Translations under genes and position numbers: made by a program
Part shown: positions 22,789 to 35,298 of the stretch, in pieces
Layout: every line of letters starts with the position of its first letter
Position numbering within the stretch: the first letter of the stretch is position 1
Assembly: GCA_009763385.1 (NCBI GenBank)
Contig: CM019822.1
Coordinates: 13,969,950 to 14,033,949 of the forward strand
Length of the DNA: 64,000 nucleotides
Direction: 5' to 3'
Source of the DNA: Coix lacryma-jobi var. lacryma-jobi
Lineage: Eukaryota > Streptophyta > Magnoliopsida > Poales > Poaceae
The notes under the pieces: generated by a model
Seen by the model: only the letters and a program-made list of their open reading frames with translations
Databases searched by the model: none
What the model was told of the DNA's origin: nothing

Positions 22789-23352
22789 ATATAATGAGGT
22801 GGAACCATTAGCAGTACATTGCAACCAAAGATCCGGATCTGATTTGAACCTCGTTTGCAAAGAGTTTCGAATGACTTGGAGTATGATTTAAACTAACCTC
22901 CTTTCTCCAAACACGCCCGCGTGTTCCATACCACTTTGCAACGCCACATACCACCTAGCAGCTTTGCCGGGCTGTGTGTTTCCGGGGTATGTTGGGGCAA
23001 GTAGCGTGGAAAAGGAGCAGCCATGGACGTTTCGTGCGTGCGCGCGCGCTTCGCTGCCCATGTTTTGCCCACCGGCGCGCGCGCCTCAAGGCGCCCACAG
23101 GCCACAGCAGTTTCTGCCTGCCTCCGGCCCATGCCCCCGAGACCGAGAGACTCACGATGTTCAGAGCCGGACGAGAAAAAACACCCCGTGTTGGTACTAC
23201 TAACGTACTGTACTGTACGTGTAGTAGTAGTACTAATAATCCCGTACTCCTCCACTGAGAGGAAATGCGAGGTACCTCGCCGAACCTTCCATGTACCGCG
23301 GGCGGGAGCTGCGGCCTAGGGGTGGTGGGGTCGCCATAGAACGAGTACACGA
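22789..23352. other. GC-rich intergenic stretch, no gene recognised
   Basis: Several overlapping open frames on both strands reflect high GC. None shows a domain or plausible splice signals. Confidence 0.35.
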
Positions 23353-24257
23353 TCCGCACTCATATTCCTCTATTTTCATCATTTATATATGTTGGTCATC
23401 AAGATTCTCTCCTCTATACTCATTTCTTCTGCATCCATCCATCATCTATCCACTGTGGACCCACTTGTCACTTTATCTAAATTATCTATGAGAGATCTAG
23501 TTTTGAAGAATTAATTGTAACGAATTTAATGATCCAATCGGAATTTAATTTGGATTTTCGGTTCATGATATATAGCATTTTTTCGTTTGAAGAATAAGGC
23601 ATGTTTAGTTCCCTCCATTTTGCAAAATTTTTCATCACATCAATGCTTGGACGCATGCATGGAGCATTAAATATAGGTAAAAAATAACTAATTATACTTT
23701 TCGTATGTACATGTCGAGACGAATCTTTGGAGTCTACTTAGTCCATATTTAGACAAAGTTTGTCAAATAACAACGAAAACGCTACAGTAAAAAAAATTTA
23801 CAAAATTTTGTAACTAAACACACCCTAAGACCGTCCGCACTAGCCTACGCCAACGCATCCACTAAACGGGTTTAGCGGAAACCAGGCAGCCGAGACGGGT
23901 GCAGCGGGAGCCTGTACCTCTTCCTCTACGCACGCATGACAGCAAACAGCGGAGAAGAGAGCACGCGCGTGAGAGGGAGAGAAGAGAGAGAGAGTATAGT
24001 GTGGTCCTATTCAATTTCGTTTCAAAAAAAATGCTATATCTCACAAATTGAAAATCCAAATTAAATTCTGATTGCACTATTGAATTTGTTATAATTATTT
24101 TTTTCAAAACTAGATCTCTCATGAATATATTTAGATAAAGTGACAAGTGAACCCACAGTAGATAGAGGATGGATAAATGCGGGAGAAATGAGTATAGAGA
24201 AGGGAATCTTGATAACCAAACAGTATAGAGGATAAAAATATAGGAACATGAGTGCAA
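23353..24257. repeat. large imperfect inverted repeat (about 240 bp arms), MULE-like
   Basis: The left arm (about 23355-23590) runs CATATTCCTC..., then CACTTGTCACTTTATCTAAA and GAGAGATCTAGTTTTGAA. The right arm (about 24010-24256) carries the reverse complement of the same blocks in reverse order (TTCAAAACTAGATCTCTCAT, TTTAGATAAAGTGACAAGTG). A ~400-bp spacer includes a Harbinger-type MITE and a GC-rich piece. Long arms and a non-repetitive centre resemble a Mutator-like non-autonomous element, but its ends and target duplication were not resolved. Confidence 0.6.
23598..23825. mobile_element. Harbinger-type MITE, GTTTAGTT family
   Basis: It begins GGCATGTTTAGTTCCC and ends GTAACTAAACACACCC, with TAA on each side (23595-23597 and 23826-23828). 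The interior GCATGCATGGAGCATTAAAT and the AGTCCATATTTRRACAAAGT theme are shared with the nested copy at 62711-62942. It lies at the inner edge of the inverted-repeat arm. Confidence 0.85.
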
Positions 24258-25715
24258 ATAGTCTAAGTGAGACCCACTCTGACACATGCACTCTCTCTCC
24301 CCGCATGGCGCACATCCGCTATGCGCCCTCGGCTCCGCTTTTTTTTAGCGTTTGCACGCGCGTACCGTACCAAGTAGAGGAAGCCGCTGCAGCTATCTGA
24401 TGCCCTATATCGCTTTACTGTTTCATGTACAGACCTCCACTGCAGTTCGTCTCAAACTTCAAACTTCCAAGGGCTGGCGAGTGGCGAGTCACACTCACAC
24501 ACAAGCATAAGGATCCGTACGCCCTGACGAGGTTCAGTAGTCGTACCTCTGTCCCTGCAGCCCGGCCATGCTAGCACGAGCCCGCTGCGTTATCTCTACT
24601 GCTTTACTCCGTACGTGACACTCGAGCGTCCTTTCAGGCTTTTTTTTTTTTCCTTTGGGACGCAGACGCAGCACGCACGGGGCCATCCGGCCAGCAGCGC
24701 CAGGCCGCACGCTCCGCTCCTGCTCCTTTCTCCCAATCCAAGTCCCCCCAACCCACGACGGGCCACGGGGTGCGAGCCATGTGACGGCCGGGGCTCGTGC
24801 TTGGCGCAGCGTGGCCCGCCCATTGGAAGATGAGATACTGTACATGCTGCATGCAAGATGTGTGAGAGCGTCCGTCCGTCCGCCTGTCCGGTGTCCGGTC
24901 CGCGACCCTTTTGCCCGCCCGCTGTGGCGCTGTCGTGGCCATCGCCTGGAAAGCTTCCAAAGTGCTACGCAAAGGGTCAAAAGGGCACTGATTCCTCGCT
25001 CTATGCTGCTACTACCGCTCCGATGCAATGCTGGCAATGGCAAGAAAAATTGCTGTGCGCTGTCGTTTCAGGCTTTCAGCAATCAGCAGGCAGGAATGGA
25101 CTTGGGCGCGGCGAGATGTATGAAAAGGACAGTGCCGTGCGGTCCAGGGCAGCTCGCGATCCTGCTGCCATTTCCCGCTCGGTCCGATTTGGAGGCACGC
25201 ATGGGGCACGGTAGATTTCAAAGACGGTGAAGCCTTTTTTTTTAACTTGGAGTACAGTATTATTTTCCAACGGAGATAGACTCTTCTTGCCTGTTTGATT
25301 CGTATATGTCCCCGACAGACAGGCCCTAGCGTTTCCTACAGAAGTTGCGCTACAGACGATGGCTAAACCTATATAAACTAGTAATAAACGATCACCAGCC
25401 TTTTCGATTCTCGTTCCTCGATGAAGAAGGGAGCGCATGCATGTGCACGAGGGGAACAAGTTGCTGAATCCCGCGGGGTCCGAAATAAACAGAAGGCTAT
25501 TGCACTATCTAGGATCTAAAGCGTGGGCCGCACAGAGCCCATGCTACGGAAGCTAAAGTGCGGACCCGAGATGTGCTTCATTCACGGCCAGTTTGTTGTA
25601 GGCGGGGCCCAAAAACCAGATTACGAGCTCATCAGTCATCTCCTTCTCTCTCTCTAAAAAAATCCTTCTATGTCTCAAAAAAAACTCCTTAATCTATTTT
25701 TTTCTCATACTAAAG
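24258..25715. other. intergenic, no gene recognised
   Basis: A GC-rich block (about 24450-25230) has many overlapping frames up to ~190 codons, without domains or consistent codon pattern. It is AT-rich after 25230. A worn gene fragment cannot be excluded. Confidence 0.35.
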
Positions 25716-25949
25716 TAATCTATCTGTCCCTAAATAAGTGTCGCCGTTGATGTGCGTGCTACATGTTTGACTTCATTTGTAGAAAATATGTATAATATTT
25801 ATATCTCCAAATAATTTTGTTAAAAAAATAGATGTAAAAATCTTTCCGATGATACTAATTATTTAGTATAAATATTAGTATATTTTAATATATAATTGTC
25901 GGCAGCTTTTTTTCAGGAAGAGAGAATGACACTTATTTAGGGACGGAGG
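25716..25949. mobile_element. Stowaway-type MITE, sister of the copy at 1294
   Basis: The left end CTGTCCCTAAATAAGTGTCG and the right end GACACTTATTTAGGGACGGA are inverted complements. The interior matches the 1294-1527 element (TTTATATCTCCAAATAATTT, GATACTAATTATTTAGTA). The outermost bases are worn, so borders are good to a few bases. Confidence 0.75.
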
Positions 25950-27194
25950 AACACGGGCGGAGCTTAGTTAAGACCATCCTGGGCCATGCCCCACCCCCCC
26001 TTTAATATTGCAAACTTATATATGAAAGCTTAGGTATTATGCTAAACTAGACCAAAGATTTGTTATTTTTCTTATATAATTGTTGCACAATTTAAGGTTG
26101 GCCCCCTGCTGCAAATTTAGTGAAGCCCCGCCACTGCGGAGGGAGTACTTAAAATATCTCCCTACCTGGTTACAAATGGTTATCATAGCGGTTCATACTT
26201 TTTAGTTTATAAAAACATCCGGTAAAAATACCTGATAGGGTTTTTTTATAATTAAAAGAATCTCCATGCTTCTAAAACTTATGAAAAAATAGATATAAAT
26301 TGAAACATGAAAGGCCAAAATAATATTTTTAAAGTTTGTGATTTTATCTCCCACAAAATCTTCTAAAAAATAGATTTAACTCAAGAACATGGAAAGATAA
26401 ACATTAAAACGTAAAACATTCTAATTGATGTCTAGAGATTGTTCCGCAAAAAAAAACACGAGATGCAACCAGCACGAACGCATTCATCATTAAATTTGTG
26501 TTGCTTTCTTCTATTTTTATTCCATATTTTTGTTGTGAAACGTTTTCGAAACGCATTTAGAGATCAACTAGAATTATTTCTCTATTTTCATAGAGCCCAA
26601 TCTAGTTTTAAAGCCTTTAGAGATATTTTCATGAGTCCTAGATATTTTAATGGGTTTGTAACATCACAATTTTTCTCTAGTATTTTCTTAATATATCTTC
26701 AAACCTTAAAAGACATTTTTCATGGTTTGAAAAGACCTTATTTACTATATTTTCAAACTAAAAATATTTATCGATACAAGGAGATAACTTCAATGATTTT
26801 GAGACTTAAAGGATAAGATGTATGGCTATGATGTTCCAGAAAAAATATCACCACGATAATTTTAAAAAGTGAAAGAAACTTTTTCGTTGGGGTTTCTAGA
26901 GATGGCAACGAGTATAAATCTGCTGGTTTACCAACCCAAACTCATGTTCACGAACCTGAAATTCATCCATTAAGAAACTCATGACATGTCACAGGTTAAA
27001 TTTGCACCTAACTTCATATGCACTTTGGTAATGGGTACTCATTGGGTCATCTATGCTCAACATATTTGTACTCGAGACTATATCAAGGTACAATGTTTAC
27101 CGTCTCTTTTTTTCTTTGTAGTTTTTTTCCTTTGTAGTTTTCAATTTTATTTCTAAAAGAACTAAATAATAATGTTCTTCAATTCTTATGGGTA
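25950..27194. other. AT-rich intergenic region with a degenerate repeat
   Basis: No gene is seen. At about 26160-26820 the sequence is a distant relative of 1750-2390, with an ATGCAACCAG motif and a TTTGAAAAG..CTTATTTACT stretch. A 125-codon open frame inside it (26439-26816) is Phe/Lys-rich noise. Confidence 0.35.
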
Positions 27195-27597
27195 TCAATA
27201 CCTAATAATAATAAAGAGGCAAAATTTCAGCCAAAATTTTCGTCTGGACAAAATTTTCGTCTGACCTCTTGACCCGCGCTCCTTGCCTGCTCTTCCGTCT
27301 CCTTTCACAAAACTCCCCCAAAAGTCTTCCTTTTTGTAGTCTCCGTGATGAACTTTTCCAAATCTCACAATGTATCATTGCAAAAAACTATCCCTAACGC
27401 CGTACCAATCCAAATGAAATAGATTTCTTTAGATCTCCTAAATCTATCAAGGTTTTCCCAAATCGGCAAATCTAATTAGCAATGGAGACCGTATGGGACA
27501 AGAAAAGAAGCAAACAATCAAACATGCAAATCAAAATCGAATAAAAAAAGATCTATAAATAAAAGAAAAATAACAGCAAGATTTTTCTCGACCCTGC

Positions 27598-29497
27598 TGA
27601 AAGGTCCTAAATGGCTAGAGGGGGGGTGAATAGCCTATAAAAATTTCTACAACAACACTTAAACAAACTAGTTAGACAACTAAATGAACAATAATGTATA
27701 TCACTACACAAGATAAGAGAATGTAACTAACAACAAGGTATAATATTAACTTGCAAGAAAGTAACAAATGTAAGTACGAGAGATAGAGGTGTGTATACCG
27801 TGCCGGCAAGAGATTAATAAATGAATATCAAAGAATACCACGGAGACAAGTTGACACAATAATTTTTTCTCCGAGGTTCACTTGCTTGCCGGCAAGCTAC
27901 GTCCCCGTTGTAGCGATACACCCACTTGGAGGTTCACGCGCTAATAGGCATCACACGCCTAACCCTCAATAGGGTGCCGCACAACCAACACAAGATGGGG
28001 ATCCACAAGCTACGAGCAATCCACTAGAGTTACCTTTGGCGCTCCGCCGGGGAAGGTACAAGAAACCCCTTACAAATCACCGGGAGATGGCCACGAACAA
28101 TCACCACTCGTGCCTTATCTCCTCCGCTGCTCCAAACCGTCTAGGTGGCGGCAACCACCAAGAGTAATAAGAATATCCGCAGCAACCACAATCGCCAAGT
28201 GCCACTAGATGCAAACTCACAAGCAAATGCACTTGGATCTCTTGATCTCACTTGGATTCGCACTAACAAGCAAAGAGATCGGAGGGAGGGATTAGATCTT
28301 GCTCAAGAGGATGTTCAAGAAGTCAGAGAGTCAAGAAAAATATCCCCAAAGGCGGCCACGGTCAATTTATAGGGAAGGGAGGGCGACGGCCCGAACCCTA
28401 CCTTTCTGCGCTTGGTCGGTAGTACCGACCCCTCCTGGGCGGTAGTACCGACAGAGTCAAACTAGCCGTTTAACACACGTCCCGCTGATTTAGGCGAGGC
28501 ACCGACTCTGGTCGGTACCTCCGAGGTCGGTAGTACCGAGGTAATGGCGGTACTACCGCCAGGCCAAAATCGCCGCGAACAGAGAGCTCTGCGAAAAAAC
28601 AGCCACTACCGACCTTGCGTCGGTACCACCGTGGGCGGTAGTACCGAGGTAATGGCGGTACTACCGGCAAGCCATTTTCAAAACTACAGAGAGCCTCGCG
28701 AAAAACCAGCCACTACCGACCTTGCGTCGGTACCACCGTGGGCGGTAGTACCGAGGTAATGGCGGTACTACCGGCAAGCCATTTTCAAAACTACAGAGAG
28801 CCTCGCGAAACCCCTCAGAGCCACGGTACCACCGACACTCTGGTCGGTACCACCGCCGGCGGTAGTACCGAGGTAATAGCGGTACCACCGCCAGGCCAAA
28901 AACGCCCCAACACAGAGAGGGCTGCACGCAGCACCTATGGGCGGTACCACCGACCACCCTGGTCGGTACCACCGACCATACACAGAAAACTCCATTTTCT
29001 TCTCTGTGTTGATCCAAACCAACTCCAACAACTTCTCCTTTGCAAATGTGCTAACACCAACCAGTGTACAACATCATGTGCATGTGTGTTAGCATTTTCA
29101 CAAACATATTCAAAGGATTCGAGTTAGCACACTAGGTCCTAATGCATATGCATGTATGAATTCACCTAGTGGCACTTGATAACCGTGATCACTGAGATAT
29201 TCCCCTCTTAATAGTACGGCTATCTATCCTAAATGCACTCACACCCTCTATGGTGTCTTGAGTGCCAAAACAAAATTCCTATTTATACCTTTGCCTTGAT
29301 CTCCATAGGATTTTGTTTTTCTCTTCTTCTTCTTCCAAATGTGAAGCACTTGATCTATCTTTTGGTCATCACCACCAATACCATGATCATCATTTGGCTC
29401 CCGTACTTGGAATGTACCAACCTAGCTCATAAACACTTCATGACAAGGTTAGTACTCTAGGTGACATCAATTATCCAAAACCAAACAAGGACTTTCA
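27598..29497 (-). repeat. 3' LTR of the Sirevirus-like element
   Basis: 1900 bp, the near copy of 47448-49351. It carries many palindromic words such as CGGTAGTACCG and GGTCGGTACCACCGAC between 28410 and 28975. Open frames in it are caused by these repeats. Differences from the 5' LTR seen by eye include single bases near 27802, 28302, 28599, 28992, 29064 and 29344, plus a 3-bp CTT indel near 29330. Confidence 0.92.
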
Positions 29498-30508
29498 ATC
29501 TCCCCCTTTTTGGTAATTGATGACAACCTTTCACAAAGATATATGTTTGAAAATTTGAGTCACCACTTTGTTAGTATTAGCTCCCCCTACATATGTGCTA
29601 TAGTGTTTGGTTCAAGTTCGGCACATATGCATAGATATAAAATGTGGGAGAGTAATACTATCAAATGATGCTAAGGTATAAAGAATAGACCTTTGAAGCG
29701 TGATACCAATCGGAGTTGCCAATGTACACCATCCTTAGCATCTTGATTAGCTAGACTTACAAAAACACTAGATACCTTATGAGATCAACATTATATAAAA
29801 GGTTCTAGTACCACTTTGCAAAAACAGATTACATCTAGCTACCACTTATGCATGCTAGTTCACAAATCATTATTCAAAATTTATTTCTAGCATACATCAC
29901 ACAAGCATGTATATTGAATTTAAATTTGTACAATGCAATCACTCATATGAATATGCACATTCAATGCAACAATAAGTTCATGAGCTTGCTCCCCCGACTT
30001 ATATGCTCAAATTTTAATTGATCCTCCCTTTGTTATATACATCTATCTTAACCATTTCTCCCCCTTTGTCATTAAGTACCATAAAAGGCACACCAATTTT
30101 AGTAAGAGTTAAGTTAATCAATAGGGTGATCAAGTTTGTAGTATGGTTCAGCCTAGCAAACAAACATAAGATATTTAACACGGTTTGCTCTAGAGTAAGC
30201 TTCTTCACACATCTTTCAATGGTTATCTTACTCACGTCGGTTAAACACTTGAGTGCTTGTTTTCAAGATCAAACACTAGGTTCACAAGCCCATAAACATG
30301 TCATATGCTACCACTAGATCATATCAAACATAGAAGCAATAGTGGTACCATATGTACATCCAAAGTATTTTATTTTCATGAGTGAGCCTATAAGATGCAA
30401 GGAATGACTAAATGCACTAAACATATCCTTAGCAAGAATGAATGTCATGCCAAACAATTTTACCTTTGCTTTGTCGAAGGAGAGGCATGTCATATAACGG
30501 AGGGTGCA
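29498..30508 (-). other. untranslated segment with repeated polypurine-like tracts
   Basis: This lies between the pol stop and the 3' LTR. On the plus strand CTCCCCCTTTTT (29501), CTCCCCCTAC (29581), CTCCCCCGAC (29989) and CTCCCCCTTTGT (30058) appear, i.e. several AAAGGGGGAG-like tracts on the coding strand. The one touching the LTR is the functional candidate. No gene is seen. Confidence 0.6.
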
Positions 30509-31563
30509 TCAACTCATATTTGAGAAATCAAGTATATTCAATTCATTCCTTAGCTTGCAAAATCTCTTTTCATCAAGTGGCTTGGTGAATATATCGGCAA
30601 GTTGATCATCGGTACCAACATTCTCAATTGAAATATCACCCTTTTGTTGATGGTCTCTTATGAAGTGATGGCGAATGTCAATGTGCTTTGTTCTTGAATG
30701 TTGTACTGGATTGTTGGTGAGCTTCACTGCACTCTCATTGTCACATAGCAATGGTACTTGTTTGAATTTAATTCCAAAGTCATCCAAAGTTGCTTTCATC
30801 CAAAGTAATTGAGCACAACAACTTCCTGCGGATATGTATTCTGCTTCGGCGGTTGAAAGTGCAACACTGTTTTGCTTTTTCGATGACCATGATACAAGTG
30901 ATCTTCCAAGTAATTGACATGTGCCCGATGTGCTTTTTCTATCAACTTTGCATCCTGCATAGTCGGAGTCCGAATATCCAATCAACTCAAAGTTTGACCC
31001 CTTGGGATACCACAATCCAACATTTTGTGTATGCTTCAAATATCTCAATATTCTTTTAGTTGCCTTCAAGTGACTCTCTCTTGGTGAAGCTTGAAATCTT
31101 GCACACATGCATACACTAAACATGACGTCCGGCCTAGAAGCGGTCACATAGAGTAAGCTTCCAATCATAGACCGATACAACTTTTGATCCACCATGTTGC
31201 CACTAGCATCACTATCCAAATGTCCATTTGTTCCCATAGGTGTACTAATAGCTTTTGCATCATTTAGACCAAACTTCTTGAGCATATCTTTGATGTACTT
31301 GCCTTGACTCACAAAAGTGCCATTCTTCATTTGCTTGATTTGAAGACCAAGGAAGTAACTAAGCTCTCCAATCATAGACATCTCAAACTCATTTGCCATC
31401 ATATTCCCAAACTCTTCACAAAACTCTTGGTTGGTTGACCCAAAGATAATATCATCAACATATATTTGCAACACAAACAAGTCTTTGCCAATCTTCTTGG
31501 TGAAGAGAGTAGTATCAACCTTGCCCATCTTGAACCCTTTAGAGAGTAGGAAATCTCTCAACC
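30509..31563 (-). pseudogene. Copia pol, C-terminal part (RT end and RNase H)
   Basis: Open frame of ~350 codons. It starts at RDFLLSKGF, has the RT active-site box YVDDIIFGS, then RNase H with SDSDYAGCKVDRKSTSG and the terminal DQLADIFTKPLDEKRF. It is the downstream half of the Sirevirus-like pol; the upstream half ends at 38798. The break falls exactly at the Gypsy insertion inside the YERL/RDF part of RT. Not functional as it stands. Confidence 0.9.
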
Positions 31564-32069
31564 TGTGGGGATATAGACCCAGGTGTCCTCACAGTCATAC
31601 TTGGGCTGTTTTATGAAGACCGGCCCAGCTGGAGGTGAAGGATCATGGCGTCAAGGCCCAGCTGGTCGGGCAGGCGGCTTAGCTGGTTGGATGACGGCGT
31701 GGAAGTCTTCACTGACAAGGAATCATAGTCGATTAGGAAACACATCGTGACATGGGATTGTAATCGATTAGGTTTCCTTGTTCCATCAAGAGATCCGATC
31801 TACTAGGATCTGTAACCCTACTCACCGTGACTATATAAGGTGAGCGGGGACCCCCTCTCAAAGACGCGATCATCAAGATACAGAATAGACAGATTGACAC
31901 AGGACGTAGGGTATTACGCTAAACTTGGCGGCCCGAACCTGGATAAACTCTCGTGTTCATCTAGTTGCGTCTTTGTGTCACGTCTGGATCGTCGTTCCAC
32001 ACGCCTTCCCCGCTAATCTACCACCTCGGGCATACCCCTAGGTGGGCTATCGACCATATTTCGTCGACA
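31564..32069 (+). repeat. 5' LTR of the Gypsy element
   Basis: 506 bp beginning TGTGGGGATATAG and ending TCGTCGACA. A TATA-like box CTATATAAGG at 31831-31840 marks the U3/R promoter. It is followed directly by the primer-binding site. Confidence 0.8.
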
Positions 32070-32070
32070 G

Positions 32071-32088
32071 CTGGCGCCCACCGTGGGG
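32071..32088 (+). other. primer-binding site of the Gypsy element
   Basis: CTGGCGCCCACCGTGGGG begins one base after the LTR end, the position expected for a tRNA primer. The string is typical of grass Tat-type elements; the tRNA species was not determined. Confidence 0.65.
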
Positions 32089-32106
32089 AGTGTGTGTGCG
32101 GACGTC

Positions 32107-35100
32107 ATGACGACTCAGGCGGTTTCTTTTCCGGCTTCTATGGATCTCCCGGCCGGCCTGGCGATCACCGTCGGGTCCTTCTCGTGGGTCACCAGAGGTG
32201 GCCCAGCAACCGGGAGCATAGAGGCACTCCAAGCGTTTCTGCCAGTGGGAACCCCGACGTCAAGATCGGAGCCCCCGAGCAGGACCGTGCTTCCCCGTTA
32301 CCAAGGGCGGCGTCCCGACAACTCTGATTTGATCGAATCTATCGGTCGAGTCACGGCAGGCATCGCTGAAACCCTTGCTCTAGCAGATTCGATCGGAGAT
32401 CGTTTGCCTGAGCACGACGAAGGGGAGTGGCTTCAACCTCGACGACCGGCCCGTGCCAAGAGACACGCACAGCTTCAGGCCGGTCTTGCCATCACCTCCA
32501 CCCCTACAGGTCGCTTCGTCACATTTAACCCTCCTCGGGAGCCTGATCCGAGCAGGGTAAAACGCAGCTTTTTCGCTCCTACCTTCCCTCACGGGCTCGA
32601 TAACTCGGCTTCATCCTATGAAAAGAAGATCACGGGGCTATTGAAAGATAAAACCAAGGGTCGGTGTACTCCTGAGGAGCAACCGCCAAAATCCAAGCCG
32701 TCTGGCGCCACTGCATGCATGGCGATCGTAACTTCCTTGGCAACCACCGCCTCAGCCTCAAGCGCCGGGTCGACCAGATCCAATTCGACTGGTCGGACGC
32801 CGGATTACCCCCCAGGCTTCGGGCCTCTCCCACGCTATGGGGGCTCGATATTCGCTGTAAGCCATGACGAACCACCGGTCGACGGCGAGACAGATGAAGC
32901 CAAAGCCCAGCGTCTGGCTAGGAACGCCGACAGAGCCACTCGGAGAGCAGCCGAAGCACCTACAGCCGCAGGCAACCGCCCACAACGCAATCTAAATGAT
33001 GCATTTGATATGTGCGGTAATCATCAAGTACACCGAACACCGCAAGCCAACCTGGCCATGGCCATGAACCTGGTCGAGAACCTCCCAGCTACACCTCAGC
33101 TCGAGCAGCTCGGAGCTTACCTCAAAGCATCACTGGTCCAAGTTCAAGACCAGGTTGCGGGACCCTCCGGAGCTGCCCCAACCGGATCTCGGAGGAGTCT
33201 CAGAGGACCAGACCCGCACCCAGAGTCCAGCAGTAATCAGGACCAGCGCGATAACCGTGAAAGACATCAAGACCGCCGACCTGACCAGCGCGCCAGGGGC
33301 AATCCAGGCACTGAACCTCGAGATCTACGCGAACATATCAACGAAAGGTCCGACTTGCGCAATTATATTGAAGGCTCCAAGGACATAAGGCTACGACAGG
33401 AGATGGAAAGGCGCAACAGATGGGATCGCGAGCACGGTCTGCTAGATCAAACACTTACCGGTCCCAGACAGTTCACCAAAAGGCTCAGATCTGTTATCTG
33501 GCCAAAAGGGTTCAAGATCCACGACCTAAGGTCGTATGACGGGAAGGCAGACCCCCGCCAGTGGATCATGCTATATGAGACTGCGGTCCGAGCAGCCGGA
33601 GGAGGAGGAGATGTTATGGCTAACTACCTGCCTGTTGTTCTCAACCAAGCTGCAAGCCAGTGGCTTCTGAGTCTCCCATCTGACTCTATCGACAGCTGGT
33701 ACGACTTGAAAAAGGCATTTATATCTAACTTCAAGGCTACCTGCCAGCAACCCGCAAATAAATATGATCTTGAGCGCGTCAGAGACCGCCCTGGTGAACT
33801 CTTACGAGATTATATCCGCCGATTTTCCGACGCCCGTATTCGGGTAGCTAATGTCACGGATGACGAATCCATCTCGGCTTTTATAAGAGGATTACACCAT
33901 CATGAAGGGCTGAGAAATAAGCTGCTGCGAAAAGAGCCACGAACAGTTGAGGACCTCCTTAACATAGCCCAGAGTTGGGCACGAGCAGAAGAATATAATA
34001 CACAGCTCGCCGACGACCGCCGGGAACCTAGATCCAAGCACGACGACCGTCAGCGCAACGACTACCGCAGTGATCGGCACGACGAACCCCGCGACGATCG
34101 TCGTGAAAGGTTTAGGGATAATCGCCGCCCTAACCGAAGGTACGACGGCCGCGACGACAGACGAAGGCAGTCAAACCCCGGCCAAGCACCAGGCAATGAG
34201 GTCAACAACGCTAAGACAGGAGGCAAGCGTAATTACGACTCAGCCTACTCGAAAATCCTGAAGCAGGATTGCCCGGCGCACCCAGGTGTAGGACACACCA
34301 TGGAGGAATGCAGAGGGTTCAAAGCCATATTCCGCAACAGCTCGAAGAAGCAGCGTTCCGATGCCGAAGACGGACCCTCTAACAGACGCGAAGGCAAAGA
34401 CTACCAAGAGAATCATGAGGAAGACCAGGATCCAGGAAGAAACCCAAAGCACGGTGGCTTCCGAGAAGCCAAAAAGTCCGTTCGTACCATATTCGGCGGC
34501 AAGCCTATCCTGGCTGATAAAAGAGTTTGCAAGCTAGTCGAGCGAGCGGTCTACTCCGTCGACCGAATGGACGAAAGAATCTCCAACCCCAGCTATTTGC
34601 CCTGGTCCCATCAAGAGATCTCGTTTAGCAGAGCTGATCAATGGGCCAGGGTCCCTGAACCTGGTCGCTTCCCGCTCGTCGTCGATCCAACCATCGACGG
34701 AGTACGATTCGAGAAAGTACTGATCGACGGAGGCAGCGCTCTAGACATAATATTCAAGCACGCCTTACCCGAGCTCGGCATCACCATAGGGGATTTGGAA
34801 CCTTACGACGCCCCCTTTTGGGGTATCCTGCCATCCCAAGCCTCCCAGCCTTTGGGCCAAATTACCCTACCAGTCCAGTTCGGGACAAAAGAGCGCCATC
34901 GCATTTGCTACATCAACTTCATCGTAGCAGACTTCAAAGGGTCATACCACGCATTGTTGGGCCGACCTGCCCTTACCAAGTTCATGGCAATCCCACATTA
35001 CACCTACCTCTTGCTAAAAATGCCATCTGAGAATGGCGTTTTAAGCGTCAGGGGGAGCATCTCCACGGCATACGAGTGTGAAAAGGAAAGCTTCGCGACA

Positions 35101-35298
35101 GCTCAAGCCCACGACCTGTCCATCCGCATGAAGGAAACTCGCGTGGATGCGGTAAAGGTGTCTCCAGAGGAGCAATCTATCCCGATCAAAGAAGCCAAGC
35201 GCGCCGCGACTAGGAGCAAGGACTTCAAGGAAGTGGAGCTGGTCGAAGGGGACTGCAGCAAGACAGCGCGAATCGGGCTCGACCTCGATCCCAAATAG
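32107..35298 (+). pseudogene. Gypsy gag-protease region
   Basis: About 1063 codons from the ATG at 32107 (the frame is open from 32083) to TAG 35296-35298. A long variable N-terminus leads to the retrotransposon gag domain (RQWIMLYETAV, then WLLSLPSDSIDSWYDLKKAF and RDYIRRFSDARIRV). A basic Arg/Asp-rich stretch follows, then an aspartic protease with IDGGSALDIIF and LLGRPAL. The active-site triplet reads DGG rather than DTG/DSG, a variant often seen in Tat elements. The terminal TAG stands where CAG (Gln) would continue into RT. Confidence 0.88.

Noticed and set aside
24534..25230. Overlapping frames up to 191 codons
   Set aside because: High GC gives open frames on both strands. There is no consistent codon bias, domain or splicing evidence.
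26439..26816. 125-codon plus-strand frame
   Set aside because: Phe/Lys/Ile-rich, within an AT-rich worn repeat, with no recognised motif.
28470..29127. Several 66-129-codon frames, duplicated at 48321-48978
   Set aside because: They are in the two LTRs of the Copia element and arise from palindromic repeats; no domain.
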